A stretch of 64,000 nt of DNA from Chionis minor (lineage: Eukaryota > Chordata > Aves > Charadriiformes > Chionididae), in NCBI GenBank assembly GCA_013398295.1, contig VZSF01001309.1, positions 1,017,127 through 1,081,126 of the forward strand. Direction: 5' to 3'. The notes under the pieces were generated by a model. That model did not search any database. It was not told the DNA's origin and saw only the letters and a list, made by a program, of their open reading frames with translations. Positions 34,257 through 46,386 of the stretch are shown one piece after another. Position 1 is the stretch's first letter, and the number at the start of each line of letters is the position of its first letter. A program made the translations under genes and the position numbers.

Positions 34257-37200
34257 TTGTAATTAAAATAATTCCAGCAATAAAATTGCAAAGAACTGTT
34301 GGCAGGTCCCCTCACGGTTTAAGTACTAGCAGAAAGGCACTGTCAAACACACAACTCTAGGTCAAGGCAGCAAGCGAAAATCTGCATTGTCCACCACTGT
34401 GCGGTGAACCTACACTCAGCAAAGGGTGGCTTAGCTTTGGTTTCTCACAACAAGCACCAACTTAGGCAGCAAAAGCATGATGGAGTCCAAACTGGATGTA
34501 GGTGCGTTTATTCTGTCTGGAGGTCCTATTGAAGACGGAGTTGTTTCTCTACAGCCACCAGCATGTACGAAACGTTTCTCATTTACCTGCCCAGGTCCAG
34601 CCACAAGAAAAGTAAAGAACTGAACAAGGAATATAGGGGAAAGTATAAGAGTTGACCAACAGCCTAGTCCAAATTCTACCAGAGCAGTTTTGCTAATCCA
34701 TAGTAGCGTGGCGGAAGACTCCGTTCCCCAGCAAACCTGTCCTGACTGAGGCAGAGCCAAGTGCCATATAAACTAGGCTGGTCTTCACCGACCCTCTCCC
34801 TTAATCTCCTCTTTCCCAGCTTTGATCCAAATTGCTAACCTTGATCTAAGAAATATTTCCTCATGGAACAGATGTACCGGTCCCTTTTTACCAAACCCTT
34901 GTGCCAGGAGCAGCTCAATACATTCATTAAAGGTATATCTTCAGCTCTGGAAATCCATAAACTGCAGTTGCAGGGAGGTGGGAAAGACCATCTGGAAGAT
35001 GTCACTCTGCCCACTGGCCACGTTCACATAACCCCAGTAACTCCATGGGCTCCATGGAAGAGTATGGACAACACCAACATCTTGTCTACCCGGCGTGGCT
35101 GATCCCTATTTATATTTCTGTTCTGGCACCTAAAATGTGACCGCAAGCACTGGATGGACAGGAGCCTACAGTATTCCCCGACCCCTTTGGCTCACTCCTT
35201 CATTAACTCAGTCTCTATCCAACTCGGGAGTGGGTTTTGTGCAGCAGAGCATTCCTCATAAACACCCACATCTCATTCAAAACCACTTTCAGCATTGACG
35301 CTATTCTTAAATTCTGTGGTTAATCTGGACTCTAATTTCAGCGCTTTTACAGCAGCTGAGAATCCATTGCCTTAAAGCGTAAATCCAGAAAGGATTAAAT
35401 GAAATTTAAAAAACAGGGCCTCTTCTTTGAGGCAAACAGGCATATGGTTTTAAATATTTCAGACTTCTAGCTGTACCTGTGAAACATAAGCCTAAGCAGA
35501 TCACAAGCCTGGGTGCTAGTTAACTAGACTAGTGCAAAAGCTTCAGTACACTTAAATTAGAAAACTTTTGGGGAAGCACATTCCTTTGAGTTGACATTGG
35601 CAGGCAGGCGAACACACATCGCACCGGTGGGGCAATTATCCCATACTCGGTTTGGGACAGTACAAGTGATCTGTAGAGAGCCGTTGCCCTTGAGATGAAG
35701 GGAGCAGCGAGGCAAAATAGACGGATGTAGAACAACCACATGTTTCTTGAGGGAAAACTAGGCCCTGGCAGAGCTCCAGCAAGGGTAGAGCAGGCAGCTG
35801 TATCTCACTCTGAAAATGCAGCAGCCACCTTCTACGAGAGGATGAAAAGGAGCTGCTTCTCCCCGTACAACTCCTTGCAATCTGCAGCCGTGTCTCCGCT
35901 GCAACTTTACACCAATCTTTTATTATTCTCACTAGGGAGGAGCATGTTTCTGTAAATGCATTAGAAGTGTAAATATATTAATGCAATACTTTCTCCCAAT
36001 TAAATAATTTATATACTCCCTTTATAACTGAAGCATGAAAGAATATGTGGCTTTCTACTAATATTTGAAATGGCAGTGGTTCAAGTCCTGCCACTTCAGG
36101 GAGTCGACAAGTCGTAGGTAAAACAGGAGTCTGCGTTCAGCAGCGGTCCCGTTACCCAGCATCCCTGCGTTATATCGTACCAATACATATACCTGCGGTG
36201 TTTGCTATATCACACCAGTGGAAAGTAACATCTACAACACTTCCTAAATTTTCAGTGCTTTCCCTTATGTGTGAAATAGGAAAAGAGATCTATTCCATAG
36301 TGCAATATTAAAAAAATGTATTTTTCCTCCAACATTTGTGAGAACCTGCAGATCAGACCTCTACAACAGCTCTCCCCAGGCAGGAAAAATCATTTCCTGT
36401 CTCTTTTCCCATGAATTTTGCTGCAATTTGCAGGACTTTGTGGGAAATTTGCCACAATTTGTGGGACGCTCCAGTCCTCTATGGGAGTTTGCAGTTGTGT
36501 ACCGCTGCATCCTGAAGACCTCACTGAGATATAGATTTCATATGGTGTGATTTAAACGCAGAACTTCATGTGGGGATAGAGAATGGCCTTGTTTGTTCCA
36601 GCTCCCTGGGAGTGACGTATTACTCTGGACTCACAGAGGTTTGCAATCAGCTGGACAATCAGAAGGCCCATTCATGAGCTATAGGTCAAGGATAATTAGG
36701 GAGAAGGAAAAGTGAACCTTCTCCACAAGAAAATTACGGGTCAAACAGGGAAGAAAGCTTGAGAAAAAAACCCCACCACACACACACAAAAAAACCCACA
36801 ATGCAAGGAATACTAGATATATATTATTGAGAAAAAGAGTTAATACTTTGGTCTTACGGTTTTCCTGCCTTTCACGAAAATCAGCGATGCTCCATCTCCC
36901 AGGTAGCTGATGAGCAAACGTTGCAGGCTGTGGGCTGCATCCCAGGTTTTCAAGTGAATGGTACAACATGGTCTCATCCCAAACAACTCTGCTGAGTAGA
37001 AGAGAACTCCTTAAATGACCATGTCTCCAAGACTGTTTTAAGTACCTAAACTGTACTTTCACCTTTTTTTTTTTGGTGGGGGGAACACTGCTAGTAGGTT
37101 TATGCACTAGTTAAATAGCTAGCACTAGTAGCAAATGCATTTTAATACCTAGGTTGTTCACATATTTCCTCTTGGCTCCATGCGATTTGCTAACAGTACA

Positions 37201-39335
37201 GAAGGCATAAGTGACCATTTCTGCTAGAGCTGGCATTCTAAGAAAATTTAAAAAAAAGGAAGGATGATATGGAAGAGAGAAAGCTGATACGACAGCAGAT
37301 AAACCCACACAAGTTATATTGTCATCATGGAGAGAAACAATTTGTGTGCACAGGCACTAATTAACGCAGGTGTTTGGTGAAGAGAAGATACAGGGAAAGG
37401 ACAGTGGCTGAACTGAGGAGTGACAGAGAATGACCCTTTCGGAGCACTTTTCACTTATCTCTGAACTCCACTACTCCAGCAGGTCTTTAGGTAAATATTT
37501 GCTCAGGTCAAACGTACTGATACCATTGTGTAAGATGGGGCTTTTTAACTTCAGGCTTTTCAAAGTCTTAAACTGTATTTAACTTCCTGGAATGATGCTG
37601 GCTTTTCATTTTCGGAAAGCAGAAACTCATCATCGGTACCTCTCAAAGTGTCATGAGAAAAGCAGAAATGCCCAGTATTTTCGAGTACATACCAAGGATT
37701 TCGCAGTCGTAATCCACTGGATTTCTCCACCTCTGGTGCTGAAAGGCAGCAGTTTTGTAATACACCTACATTCATTCATGTTATGGCCACAATTTGAGGC
37801 TGCCCAAGAAAGAATCTGATTATAAAAATATTTTATTCTCCCTTTGTTTCTTGACTTTTGGGATGATTTCTGTTATTCCAAGCCAACAAAATCTTCATGC
37901 AGAAAAAGTAAAAATATTGCTTTGTGTTGTAGAATTTAAAGGAGAATGCTTTATTCGAAAAAGAGATGGATATCTGTACATTTTCCAGGCACAGCTACCA
38001 TCTGATAAAAAAACCAAGCCCCTCACCTCCATTCAAGGGAGAGGATGCGATAAGCACCGTAGCTATTCGCAAAGGCAGTTCTAACCAGTCAATGGACCAT
38101 GCTGGAATGAAGTCATTTCTACAGATAGGTCAGAAAAATAGCTCACAGACCTTCATAGCATTTGTTAAACATAAATTATTCAGCTCAAATTTCTCATCGT
38201 CCAGACAAGTTTGTGAACATGCAATGTTCTGCAGTTTTTATTTGCTGAGCACCTTGGCAATGATGGCTCAACCAGGCTGAGGGAAGTTCCCACTGTCTCA
38301 GAAGAAGCCACCCATGGCCCACACTTCCTCAAGTTTTCAGTTTGGGTTTTCTTATTTTATTTTACAACTGTTCTGCAGAGTACTTTTACCTTGCATGCTT
38401 TTTTTCCTCTGCCAGCTACAGCAAAAGCCACTAATCTGGTACTTAACAAGACAGACAATTAATAATTCATGTGCTCACGTTAAACCAGGTAATGCCATAA
38501 AATTGTGGAACCTGCTTTTTACTTAATATTTAAATAGCGCTTCTGAATGCTGAGGGGACTGCAAGCACCTCAGCAGTATGTAATATTAACACACAAAAAG
38601 CTACATTTATATAACATTTATGCGACAAATCAACAAAAGCACAAAAATTCAAGAGGCAAATGCTCCATCCATAGCTTGTTCGTAGACTTTTTGCTGCGAC
38701 TCAGGCGTACACAGAGGAGCCAGGCAGAGATGCGAAGCCCACGAGACACAGCAGAGTAACGTAGGGCACGACTGGCTCACCCTCCACTTCCTCTGTGCTT
38801 ACCCACTTGGGCCAGGCACTTGGTAAGACAACAACTTTTTTTTAATCATTTTTTTTTTAAAAAAAAAAAAGTGAAAAAGCTTAGCACATTCATAGGGGAA
38901 CTCCAGAAACGTGGCTTTTGGTGGTGTGTGGGCAGAAGCTTCTGTCCTTGAGAAACCTCACTGCCTCAAGTATTGCTACACAGAGTGATCGACGGGTTCC
39001 CCTTGCACCTCATGGCCTCCAAACGCACAACTTTGTGTCTCCAACCACCCGTGGACACGCTCTTTATAACCCAGTTCATAACACCCGATATGTAGTTAAT
39101 CCAGCAGTCGGTGGGTTTTTTGACTTGGATTTGTCGTTCCCACGTATATTTAGGACTTTAAAGAGACTGCGCCCTTCCCTGGGCCAGTATGTTTCCTTTA
39201 TTTAAATAGAAAATATATTTGCTAATTTCTAAGATACATTTGAGATTCTTTTTATGTTAAACTTCATAAGTACTTTAATCTTCTGTGAATTCAGCGCTTT
39301 GCTATCTTTTAGGCATATATTTAAAATGTTCTCAC
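34257..39335. other. Gene-free unique DNA
   Basis: It holds a C/A-rich low-complexity stretch at 36763-36800 (A7CCCC, CA repeats, A7CCC), a T-run near 37063-37072 and a T10-A12 dyad at 38849-38870. The 142-codon minus-strand frame 36679-37107 crosses the C/A stretch and shows no domain. No gene or RNA is recognised. Confidence 0.6.
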
Positions 39336-39360
39336 CCTAAGATATCTTAGCCTAAGATAT
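39336..39360. repeat. 14-bp perfect palindrome with overlapping direct repeat
   Basis: CTAAGATATCTTAG (39337-39350) is a perfect palindrome. CCTAAGATAT at 39336-39345 is repeated at 39351-39360 with a 15-base period, so the two features overlap. Confidence 0.8.
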
Positions 39361-39510
39361 GCACTCAGCCTCTGGAAGGGTCTAAAAATAACAATATATA
39401 ATAACAACTATTATAAAACAGTCACCAACATTACCTAAGTGTCATCAAAGCAGATTTTAATATACATTCCTTGGAGCATCAATTGTTAAATGTTAAGCCT
39501 CCAGGGTGTG

Positions 39511-39595
39511 AAGGGGGTTAGGGTTTTGGCGTTTGGGGTTTTTTGGGCTTTTTTTGCTTTATTTTGTTTTAATTATTTTGTTTGTTTGTTTTTAA
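39511..39595 (+). repeat. G/T-rich low-complexity tract
   Basis: T-runs alternate with GGGG or GTTTG units and end in (TTTG)n. It resembles the tracts at 22438-22533, 46148-46212 and 50113-50177. Confidence 0.9.
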
Positions 39596-42500
39596 TAGAT
39601 TAACCCACAGAACTGATTTGGAGTTTCCCATGGAAACACAATGGCAAGCGTCCTTTAATATTTTCATTTATGAAAAAATCAAACTGGGGGGAAGAAAAAG
39701 AAATAAAAACTGCTGCAAACTGAGTAAAACATGCTGCCTTCGTCTCATAACAATTCAGTCTATGAGCAAGCCCTGCTAAGGCAGGTGAAAACGTTTATCC
39801 AAAAACACAACTGCAGTAGTAGTCTTCCAGGAACACCTCGGTTATTGAACTATGGGTATTTCCAGCCAGAGGGTCCCCCGTCTATGTATAACGTATATAT
39901 AATGTAATAATATAATATAATGTATAATGTTTTTATGCATTAAGACACAGCACCTGGCCAAACCCTTACACAGATGGACTTTCAAGGCAAACTTGAGGGA
40001 CTTGCCTCCATATGTACTGTGAGCACACGCTTGCAAGGATGGAGCTGCTGCTCACTGTCTGTACGCTCGTTCACCATGCAGAAAGATGGAGCCAAAATGG
40101 CTCCAGTGACTGAATTTCCCAACTTGTCCAATTTGCATCGCTCAGGGAACCCAAACCACTATACACAACTTGTGACTGAGATCAACTTGAGACAGAGCTC
40201 AACTTGGAAAATAAAAGTAATTGTCACAAGTCTTTGGAGTCCTCTTAATAACACCTGACAGATTTCCCCTCCACCCCACTCCCCAGTGGGAAAATTGCCA
40301 TTTTTGGATAATTACTTTCTATTCTTCAAATTCAAAAAGATGTACATATTTTGAAGAAGAAAACCTGCCTTAAGATTCCTGCGCAACTCTACCTACGAAG
40401 CACCAGCCAGCACCACTATAATAAACTGTCATTCAAAGGACAGCAAATTTACATAGTGTACTAATGCATGGTAATACATGTAATATAACTCAGCAAAAGG
40501 ATGAATGAGATGAAGCGATTTCCTTGGCTTGGGACCGCCCAGATGAGGGTGTTATTATCACACAAATTAGTATGACTTGACTGTCTTACTTTAAATGTAT
40601 TAGGATAACAATAAAGACAGCTCACCCTAATGTGACCTGTTTCTTCCATAACATTTAACACAGTCAAATTAAAAGTGCAAATCTCTTACCACTGCAAATA
40701 AAAAAAATAACGTACCTCATATTATTTTACGACTCTATATTTTCGTTTTTTTTAAAAAAAGTAATGGCCAAATCATTTATCCTTCCAATGGGAAAAGGAA
40801 GAAATCAAGTTACTTGAACAATCAAAAAATGCATTAGAAATATCTAAGTTCTGTCAACTTTAAAAAACCCCATCTAATTAAAGATTTGTTGTGTCAATAT
40901 ATCATAGTTCACTTTATGCTGCAACAATTTCTCACTTTTCTGTGTTTCTTAAAAACTGTAATTTCTCATACACTTTGAAAACAGAATAGGACCATGAGGG
41001 GGAGGAGTTGAGTTTTCACTATTTTTTTGACGATTTCCATTATAGATGATTTGTGTATCAAAAATCCTTTTGTATCCTTTCTGTGCAGGATCCCGTTTCA
41101 AGTACATGTTATTCACAGCACTATATGCCTGAAGAATTAATATTCTGTTCCAGCCACTGTCATCACTGCACTCACAAGGTGGGGAGGGTCAACTCCCCCT
41201 CCCAAAAGGTAAAAAAAAAAAAAGCCAAAGCATCCAGCCAATAATTTTGAGGTTAACAAAAAAATCTTTGTAGCAATTCCTAGAGATCAACATAAGGACA
41301 CTGTGCAGAGCTTAACAATTGTAAATTCTTAACATGCATGAATTCATATTGTTTCAAACAAGAGTTGAGTTAGACTGAGTTGAGCAGTTGTGAAGGTGGC
41401 CCAGATAACAATGTGGGACAAAACTGAGTGTATCACGTATGATGGGTTTAACGTGGAAGAGTGTCTTTTATCTCTGAGCCACTGCTTGCCAGAAGTGAGG
41501 AAGAGAGGACACTCTCCTGCTTTGTTTCACCACTTTTCACATAGGAAATGAAATCTTGGCACTTTGTGCCGTTAAAATAGTCCTAACGCCTTCTGCCAGA
41601 GAGACACTTCATTGTCCCACTGTGTCAAATCCAGTAATCAGTGGAAAAGTACAAAAGTATTATTTACAATATGACTGTTACATTTTCTTCATTTTGGTGA
41701 ACCTCATAAATGCCTTTTCTTAAATTTGTTGTTTTGAAATGTTCAGATAGTGAGAGCACAAATTACACAGCCTTCTCTAAACCATTTCCTTTACCTACTA
41801 ACGCCATACGACACTACTGACATTAAAATGTATTTTCATCAGAAACAATACCTGAAAGCTGTGGTAGAGTATGGCAGACAAATACACTGCCTCACCATAC
41901 TATGGCTTCCCCTGCTCCCCTTCACACACGTACCCACTCCCGACATTTTATTACCCCTTAAAAGCAGATTAAGCGACTGGAGCACCAGAGCAGGTAGAGC
42001 CTGAATCTACACGACTGGGTTCAGCTTTTACCCCCAAGATTAAACCAAAACCGGAATGGAAGTCGACCCCACCCATTGGCTTGGCTCCGAAACCCATAGT
42101 TAGTCAAAACCAAATCAGACACTTCAGAACCTTCAAGTACACTGGACTTTTTAATATAAAGCAATTTACTTTGCAGCCCATGTACGGGTTTTACGTTCCT
42201 GGCTTCACGCATCTAGCAAGAGATTTTCAAAGTACAAAGGGCAGTCAAGCGCTCAACACCATTGATCTGCAGCAGAAATAGGCCACCTAGCTAAACCTCC
42301 TGCATTTAAATATCCCTTGCCTAAACCTGGAAACGACGACTACTGTTCCCCCTTTCTCATCATAAGCTTCTTATCCCAAAAGAGAAACATCAAAAGAGAA
42401 AGACCTTAAAACATTAAACAAACACAAACTGTTAGACTTGCTTTTTTAATAAGAAAAAGAAAATTTAAGACAAAGCCAAGTATTTTACCGACCAAGGAAA

Positions 42501-43096
42501 ATAGGATGGTGTTAAGCTCTAGGTCAGGATGTTAATGGTGTTAGAACAAGTCCTAGGGCTAAGGTTAATGATGGTATCTTCCATCATAATCCTAAATGTA
42601 AAATACTTACTATTATTAGAATCTTTTATTCCTAATCCTGTTAAATTTCTACTCTCACAGTGACTTCAAGAGCTGAAGCAGTAAAGCACAGGTCAAACGA
42701 CTCCTATGTGTTAGAAATTTCTAATTCAAATGGAGGCTGTTCTTTTCTGTAAGTTAATTTTAATTTAATCTATTTTTTTCCCGCCCTTCCCCTTTAATCA
42801 AAACTAAAATATTTGCCAAGAATGGAAAGTCAGTGAGAAAATGCTGGGATTTTAACTCTTTGACCGTAGCCTTAAATAAAAATCAAGGAATATTTAGGGG
42901 ACAGGAAGAGGAGGACAAGGACCATTTGGTGAGTGCTTACTATGCTGAAGTCACCGCACTCATTAACTGTGTTAGTCCCTGGCTCAGACCCAGCACGCTC
43001 TACTTTCTAGAAATATCTATTGCATCCTCACAAACAAGGCTTCTGGACAGTAACCTGCTGTGCAATACGTCTTCTCAAGATCTGAGACAAGAGCTA
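39596..43096. other. Gene-free unique DNA
   Basis: An AT-rich run of TATAATG-like units lies at 39880-39935, an A-run at 41211-41223 and T8A7 near 40747-40761. Nothing with coding or RNA character is recognised. Confidence 0.6.
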
Positions 43097-43140
43097 TGAG
43101 AAGGTCTGGCCACTATTGAATCCCTCCAGAGACCTTCTCA
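43097..43140. repeat. 11+11 bp inverted repeat (hairpin-forming)
   Basis: TGAGAAGGTCT (43097-43107) is the exact reverse complement of AGACCTTCTCA (43130-43140), separated by 22 bases. Just outside, AGCT at 43092-43095 can pair with AGCT at 43143-43146. A transcript would fold into a stem-loop of about 50-55 nt. No known microRNA is recognised. Confidence 0.6.
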
Positions 43141-43146
43141 GGAGCT

Positions 43147-44280
43147 TCTTGATGCTAGAGGTCAGCAGGCATCTAGCAAGTGAGCTACATTAAAAACAGA
43201 GGATTTGTCCTTCAGAGTGTGAACCATTTCCTCCACATTCACGACCCTCACAACAAAAAGCATCTTCAGAAATGCTGCGGACCACTATCCCAAAGAAAAA
43301 AAGGCAGCTCTCATGAAGTCACTTGCATAAGCGTGAACTTCACCTGAAAACCAGTTGCCCATACCTGGACTTTTGGCTTCTTAATTTACACATAGGAAAA
43401 ATTTAGCTAGGTCTAGGAGAGTATCCTAAGCGGCTTCATCCTCCTAATGTACAGCCCACATCTTGCAGGATTCAGAGATGAAATATGGATGCAACCATAA
43501 AGCCTATCACCGTTCCAGCACCAAAGACTCAGCTCCAGTGTAAATATGGCTATAAGTTACATAAAAGTATTACACAAAAACTTCAGCACCAAACTTTAGG
43601 GGATATTTGAGCATATTCTTCCAAGCATTTAAACCTTATACTTGGAGCTTCAAGCACAATTTAAAATATATTTTAGGGGATATTTTTACTTTGAAAAAAT
43701 AAACTTAAGTTGCTTTTAGGTAGCATAGTCCCCACTCCCTGACCTCACTGAATTCAGTAACAATTCTGAAGAAAGGTCCTGGTTTTGCATTTCAGCTTTT
43801 ATTTGTCATGCAAGAATGTTTAATCCTCATTTCCTTAAAATGACCTAAAATATTTAAGAAATCACCAAGACGCACACCAGAATTGTCTGGGTGAAATTAA
43901 GACCAGCAGATGGGCATTTGCACCCCAAAATTAGGTAATTACATGGCTAAATACCCATTTGCATACACATGGACAGAACCCGTGTTCCTTGTGGGCTGTA
44001 GGCACAGAAGTTTTGTGCGAATCTCCAGCCTGAGGTTTGCACAGTGTTGACAGCAGATGTGTTGGAAAAGGTGAAGCCGTAAGCATCCGTACATGAACAT
44101 CTGATCCTTTAAAAAAAAAAAAAAAGTAAGTCACAGAAGCAAATTGCAACCCTACAGCAATCGTTTCTGCTACCATTATGAAGTGTAAAATATTCTATTA
44201 AAAGGGTGCCACTTGCAACAGGATGCATTTTAAAATTATTAAAGATGTTTGACTTTAAGAAAACCAGTTTGGAAAAATAT
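43147..44280. other. Gene-free unique DNA
   Basis: It has an A15 run near 44109-44123 and an octamer-type ATTTGCAT near 43956. No gene or repeat family is recognised. Confidence 0.6.
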
Positions 44281-44640
44281 GAAACTGCTTCAATGATTTT
44301 AAAAGTAATATGCTATAGATTGCTATAGTCCAGAACCGAGATCAGTTCCAAATTAAAGCACCTATAAAACATCTGTAGTGCTCTGATAATTTTAAATCAC
44401 TTTACACTGCTGAAGTCCAGATTCCCTATCACTTTCAAGCTGAAACACTTATGATAAATTTGAAGAGCTCTAATAATTTTAAATCATTGTGTACTGCACA
44501 TGCTCAGAACCTTGATCACTTCCAAATTCAAGGGCATATAAAAATTTGAAGAGCTTCAATTATTTTAAATCACCATGTGCAGTGTATAGAGTGATTTAAA
44601 ATTGTTGTAGTGCTTCACATTTTTTTAAGCACTTCAGTTT
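44281..44640. repeat. Diverged tandem array, 86-93 bp units
   Basis: Four related units share the block (T)TGAAGAGCTYYAATNATTTTAAATCA followed by CAGAACC..GATCA.TTCCAAATT and a TATAAAA-like end. The common ATTTTAAA core falls at 44296, 44389, 44476 and 44562, giving periods of 93, 87 and 86 bases. A fifth, rearranged partial copy (TTGTAGTGCTTCACATTTTTTTAAG) ends near 44630. The units are well diverged, so this is an old local amplification. I do not recognise the unit as a named satellite. Confidence 0.75.
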
Positions 44641-44732
44641 GGAAGCGAGTCAAGAAGCATTCCAGCCTCACTGCTCAAGACACACTGGACTGATTTTAAA
44701 GTGTAACACTCCTCGAAACTGGAAATTAAACC

Positions 44733-44813
44733 AAAAAACCCCTAACTTTTCTTTTTTCTTTTTCNNNNAAACCCTTTATGTTTTTTTTTTCTTTTTCGGG
44801 GGGGGGGGGGGGG
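44733..44813. other. Assembly gap with duplicated flanks and G16 run
   Basis: Four N (44765-44768) mark an assembly gap. The left flank 44733-44764 (A6CCCCTAAC then T/C runs ending CTTTTTC) and the right flank 44769-44797 (AAACCCTTTATG then T-run ending CTTTTTC) read like two versions of one segment differing in homopolymer lengths. A run of 16 G follows (44798-44813). The 61-codon frame crossing the gap is an artefact. Confidence 0.8.
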
Positions 44814-45599
44814 AGAAGGGGTAAGGGAGTGGAAAAGGCAGGGCAATTAAAATAATTAGCATGCCCTTTAAGAAGGATTGGGAGAAATAGGTGGTTTTCA
44901 CATTAGAAAAACAGCCAAGGCATTAAAAAGACATAACACTGCTTGAAAGATGGGATTAGGATTTTTCCCAAATTTCAGCAGGACTGTGCAGAATTAAACA
45001 TGAAAAACTCCAGTCTCTCCACCTTAAAGTCTGATGATTATGCCCTTTTAACCAATCCAGTTTTCATCCTTAGTCTGAGACCCTCTGGCCTTGACTGCTG
45101 CTCTGAGGATTAGTAATCTCTATATTTTTGGACTTTGCTGGCTTTTAGTTAGTCTTGCCCTATTTGAGGTTCATCTGCAGCCAAGAACTGGTTGACGCTT
45201 CGTCATGACAATCCCCCAGGAATATCAAAACTACCTACCAGCAAGTAGGAATGTCTCAACTGGTGGGAACGACCCACCAGTAGGCAGATTATATATAAAC
45301 TAACTACCAGTATGGACCAGCACGACTCCCAAGCCCAGTAGGGCATCCCTGATGCCAATGATGTACCCAGGCCACGATGCTCAATGCCCCCCCAACCCTG
45401 AGCCCTGCAGCCCTCCCATCCTGAGGCTCCTTCCCACCTATTTTTAACTGTCCCACTTCTTTCGGAATGAAACCGGACTTCATGGAGGGGAGGAGGGAGG
45501 TTATTTGTTTAACTTTGTGGTCATCTTTGTTGCCTGTAGGTCTGCGCGTGGAGCCGGCCGGGCAGTGTCCGGGAATTGGGCCGTTCGTAATTCTGCTTC
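44814..45599. other. Gene-free unique DNA with a small dyad
   Basis: It contains the inverted repeat ACTGGTGGG/CCCACCAGT (45259-45281), described separately, and a small CpG cluster near 45543-45587. No coding frame is supported. Confidence 0.6.
45237..45320. repeat. ACCAG cluster with 9+9 bp inverted repeat
   Basis: The perfect arms ACTGGTGGG (45259-45267) and CCCACCAGT (45273-45281) are separated by AACGA. ACCAG recurs at 45237, 45276, 45306 and 45316, twice followed by TA. The spacing is irregular, so this is not a simple tandem repeat. It may be a cluster of one binding motif. Confidence 0.5.
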
Positions 45600-46060
45600 A
45601 GTGAAAACATACTGTCCTGCAGTTAGCAGGAAAAAGGGAAAAAGAGCCTGAAGGCACTGGAATAATTAAGCGAATGCAGTGACAGCTGTGGCAGGTCCTG
45701 GGCAGGACTGGCTCCACTGAGCTGAATTAATGGCATCAACAGCCCAGCATCTCCATTAACATTTGATCATTAATTATTACCCTCTGACAGTAAGATCTGA
45801 AACCTTCTTATGAGTGGTCTGTTATTAATCTACCTTACCTGCCCCGAAAGTCAGGCAGCTCTCCCACCTAAACAGAGAAGCGCCGCTTTGTTTTCATCTC
45901 CTTTAAAACAAAAATAGCCATCGCTCTGAGGATTATCTTAGCAAATAATACCCACATAACTACTTTTAAATTAATTGGGCGCATTCTTAAAGCGTCAGCA
46001 ACATTCCTAGCGTGTTCTAGTGTTGACTTAAACATAATGGTTACCTACTATATGTTACTG
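45600..46060. promoter_or_regulatory. Candidate conserved regulatory element
   Basis: This non-repetitive block is rich in AT cores and TALE-type sites: TGACAGCTGTGG (45680-45691, a TGACAG joined to a CAGCTG E-box), GAATTAATGGC (45724-45734), TGATCATTAATTATTACC (45764-45781), CTGACAG (45784-45790), TTATTAATC (45832-45840) and TTTAAATTAATTGGGCGC (about 45966). GTCCTG-GG-CAGGAC (45696-45709) is a 6+6 bp dyad. The look is that of a vertebrate developmental enhancer. Conservation has not been tested. Confidence 0.3.
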
Positions 46061-46147
46061 GCTGTGTGCACTTCATGTCCTCGGAGGGAAGAAACATGAG
46101 TGCTGCTCTTGAGCTGCCTGTCATAACCAAATGAAGGACTCAAAATG

Positions 46148-46212
46148 AGGGGTTTGGGTTGTTCTGCTCGTCGGCGTTGTTTGTTGGTTTTCTGGGTTTT
46201 TTTTTTTTTTTT
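46148..46212 (+). repeat. G/T-rich tract ending in T16
   Basis: GGGTTTGGG / TTGTTTGTTGG units lead into a run of 16 T (46197-46212). Same class as the other G/T-rich tracts in this window. Confidence 0.85.
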
Positions 46213-46386
46213 GCAAAGCTCTGCACAGCTGAGGACATCAGCATCCCAAGCAGCCCGCTGACCCGATTTATTGAACCAAATTCAGAAATCTGCTGTTATC
46301 AAGAAGACCTGTTCCAGGAGCCAAGCAAAAACCCTGCACCTTTAGAAGAGGCAAATAAGTGCAAAGAAAAAAAAAAGAAAAGAAAG

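Noticed and set aside
36065..36110. B-box-like GGTTCAAGTCC followed by TGCCACTT, as in MIR or a tRNA
   Set aside because: Only about 25 bases match, no A box upstream at tRNA spacing, and the T-arm does not pair.
38517..38600. AAATAGCGCTTCTGAATGCT resembling an L2/L3-type LINE tail
   Set aside because: The match is short and needs several gaps; not enough to call without a profile search.
44639..44824. 61-codon frame crossing the N gap
   Set aside because: It includes unknown residues from the gap and a G-run; it is an artefact of the assembly join.
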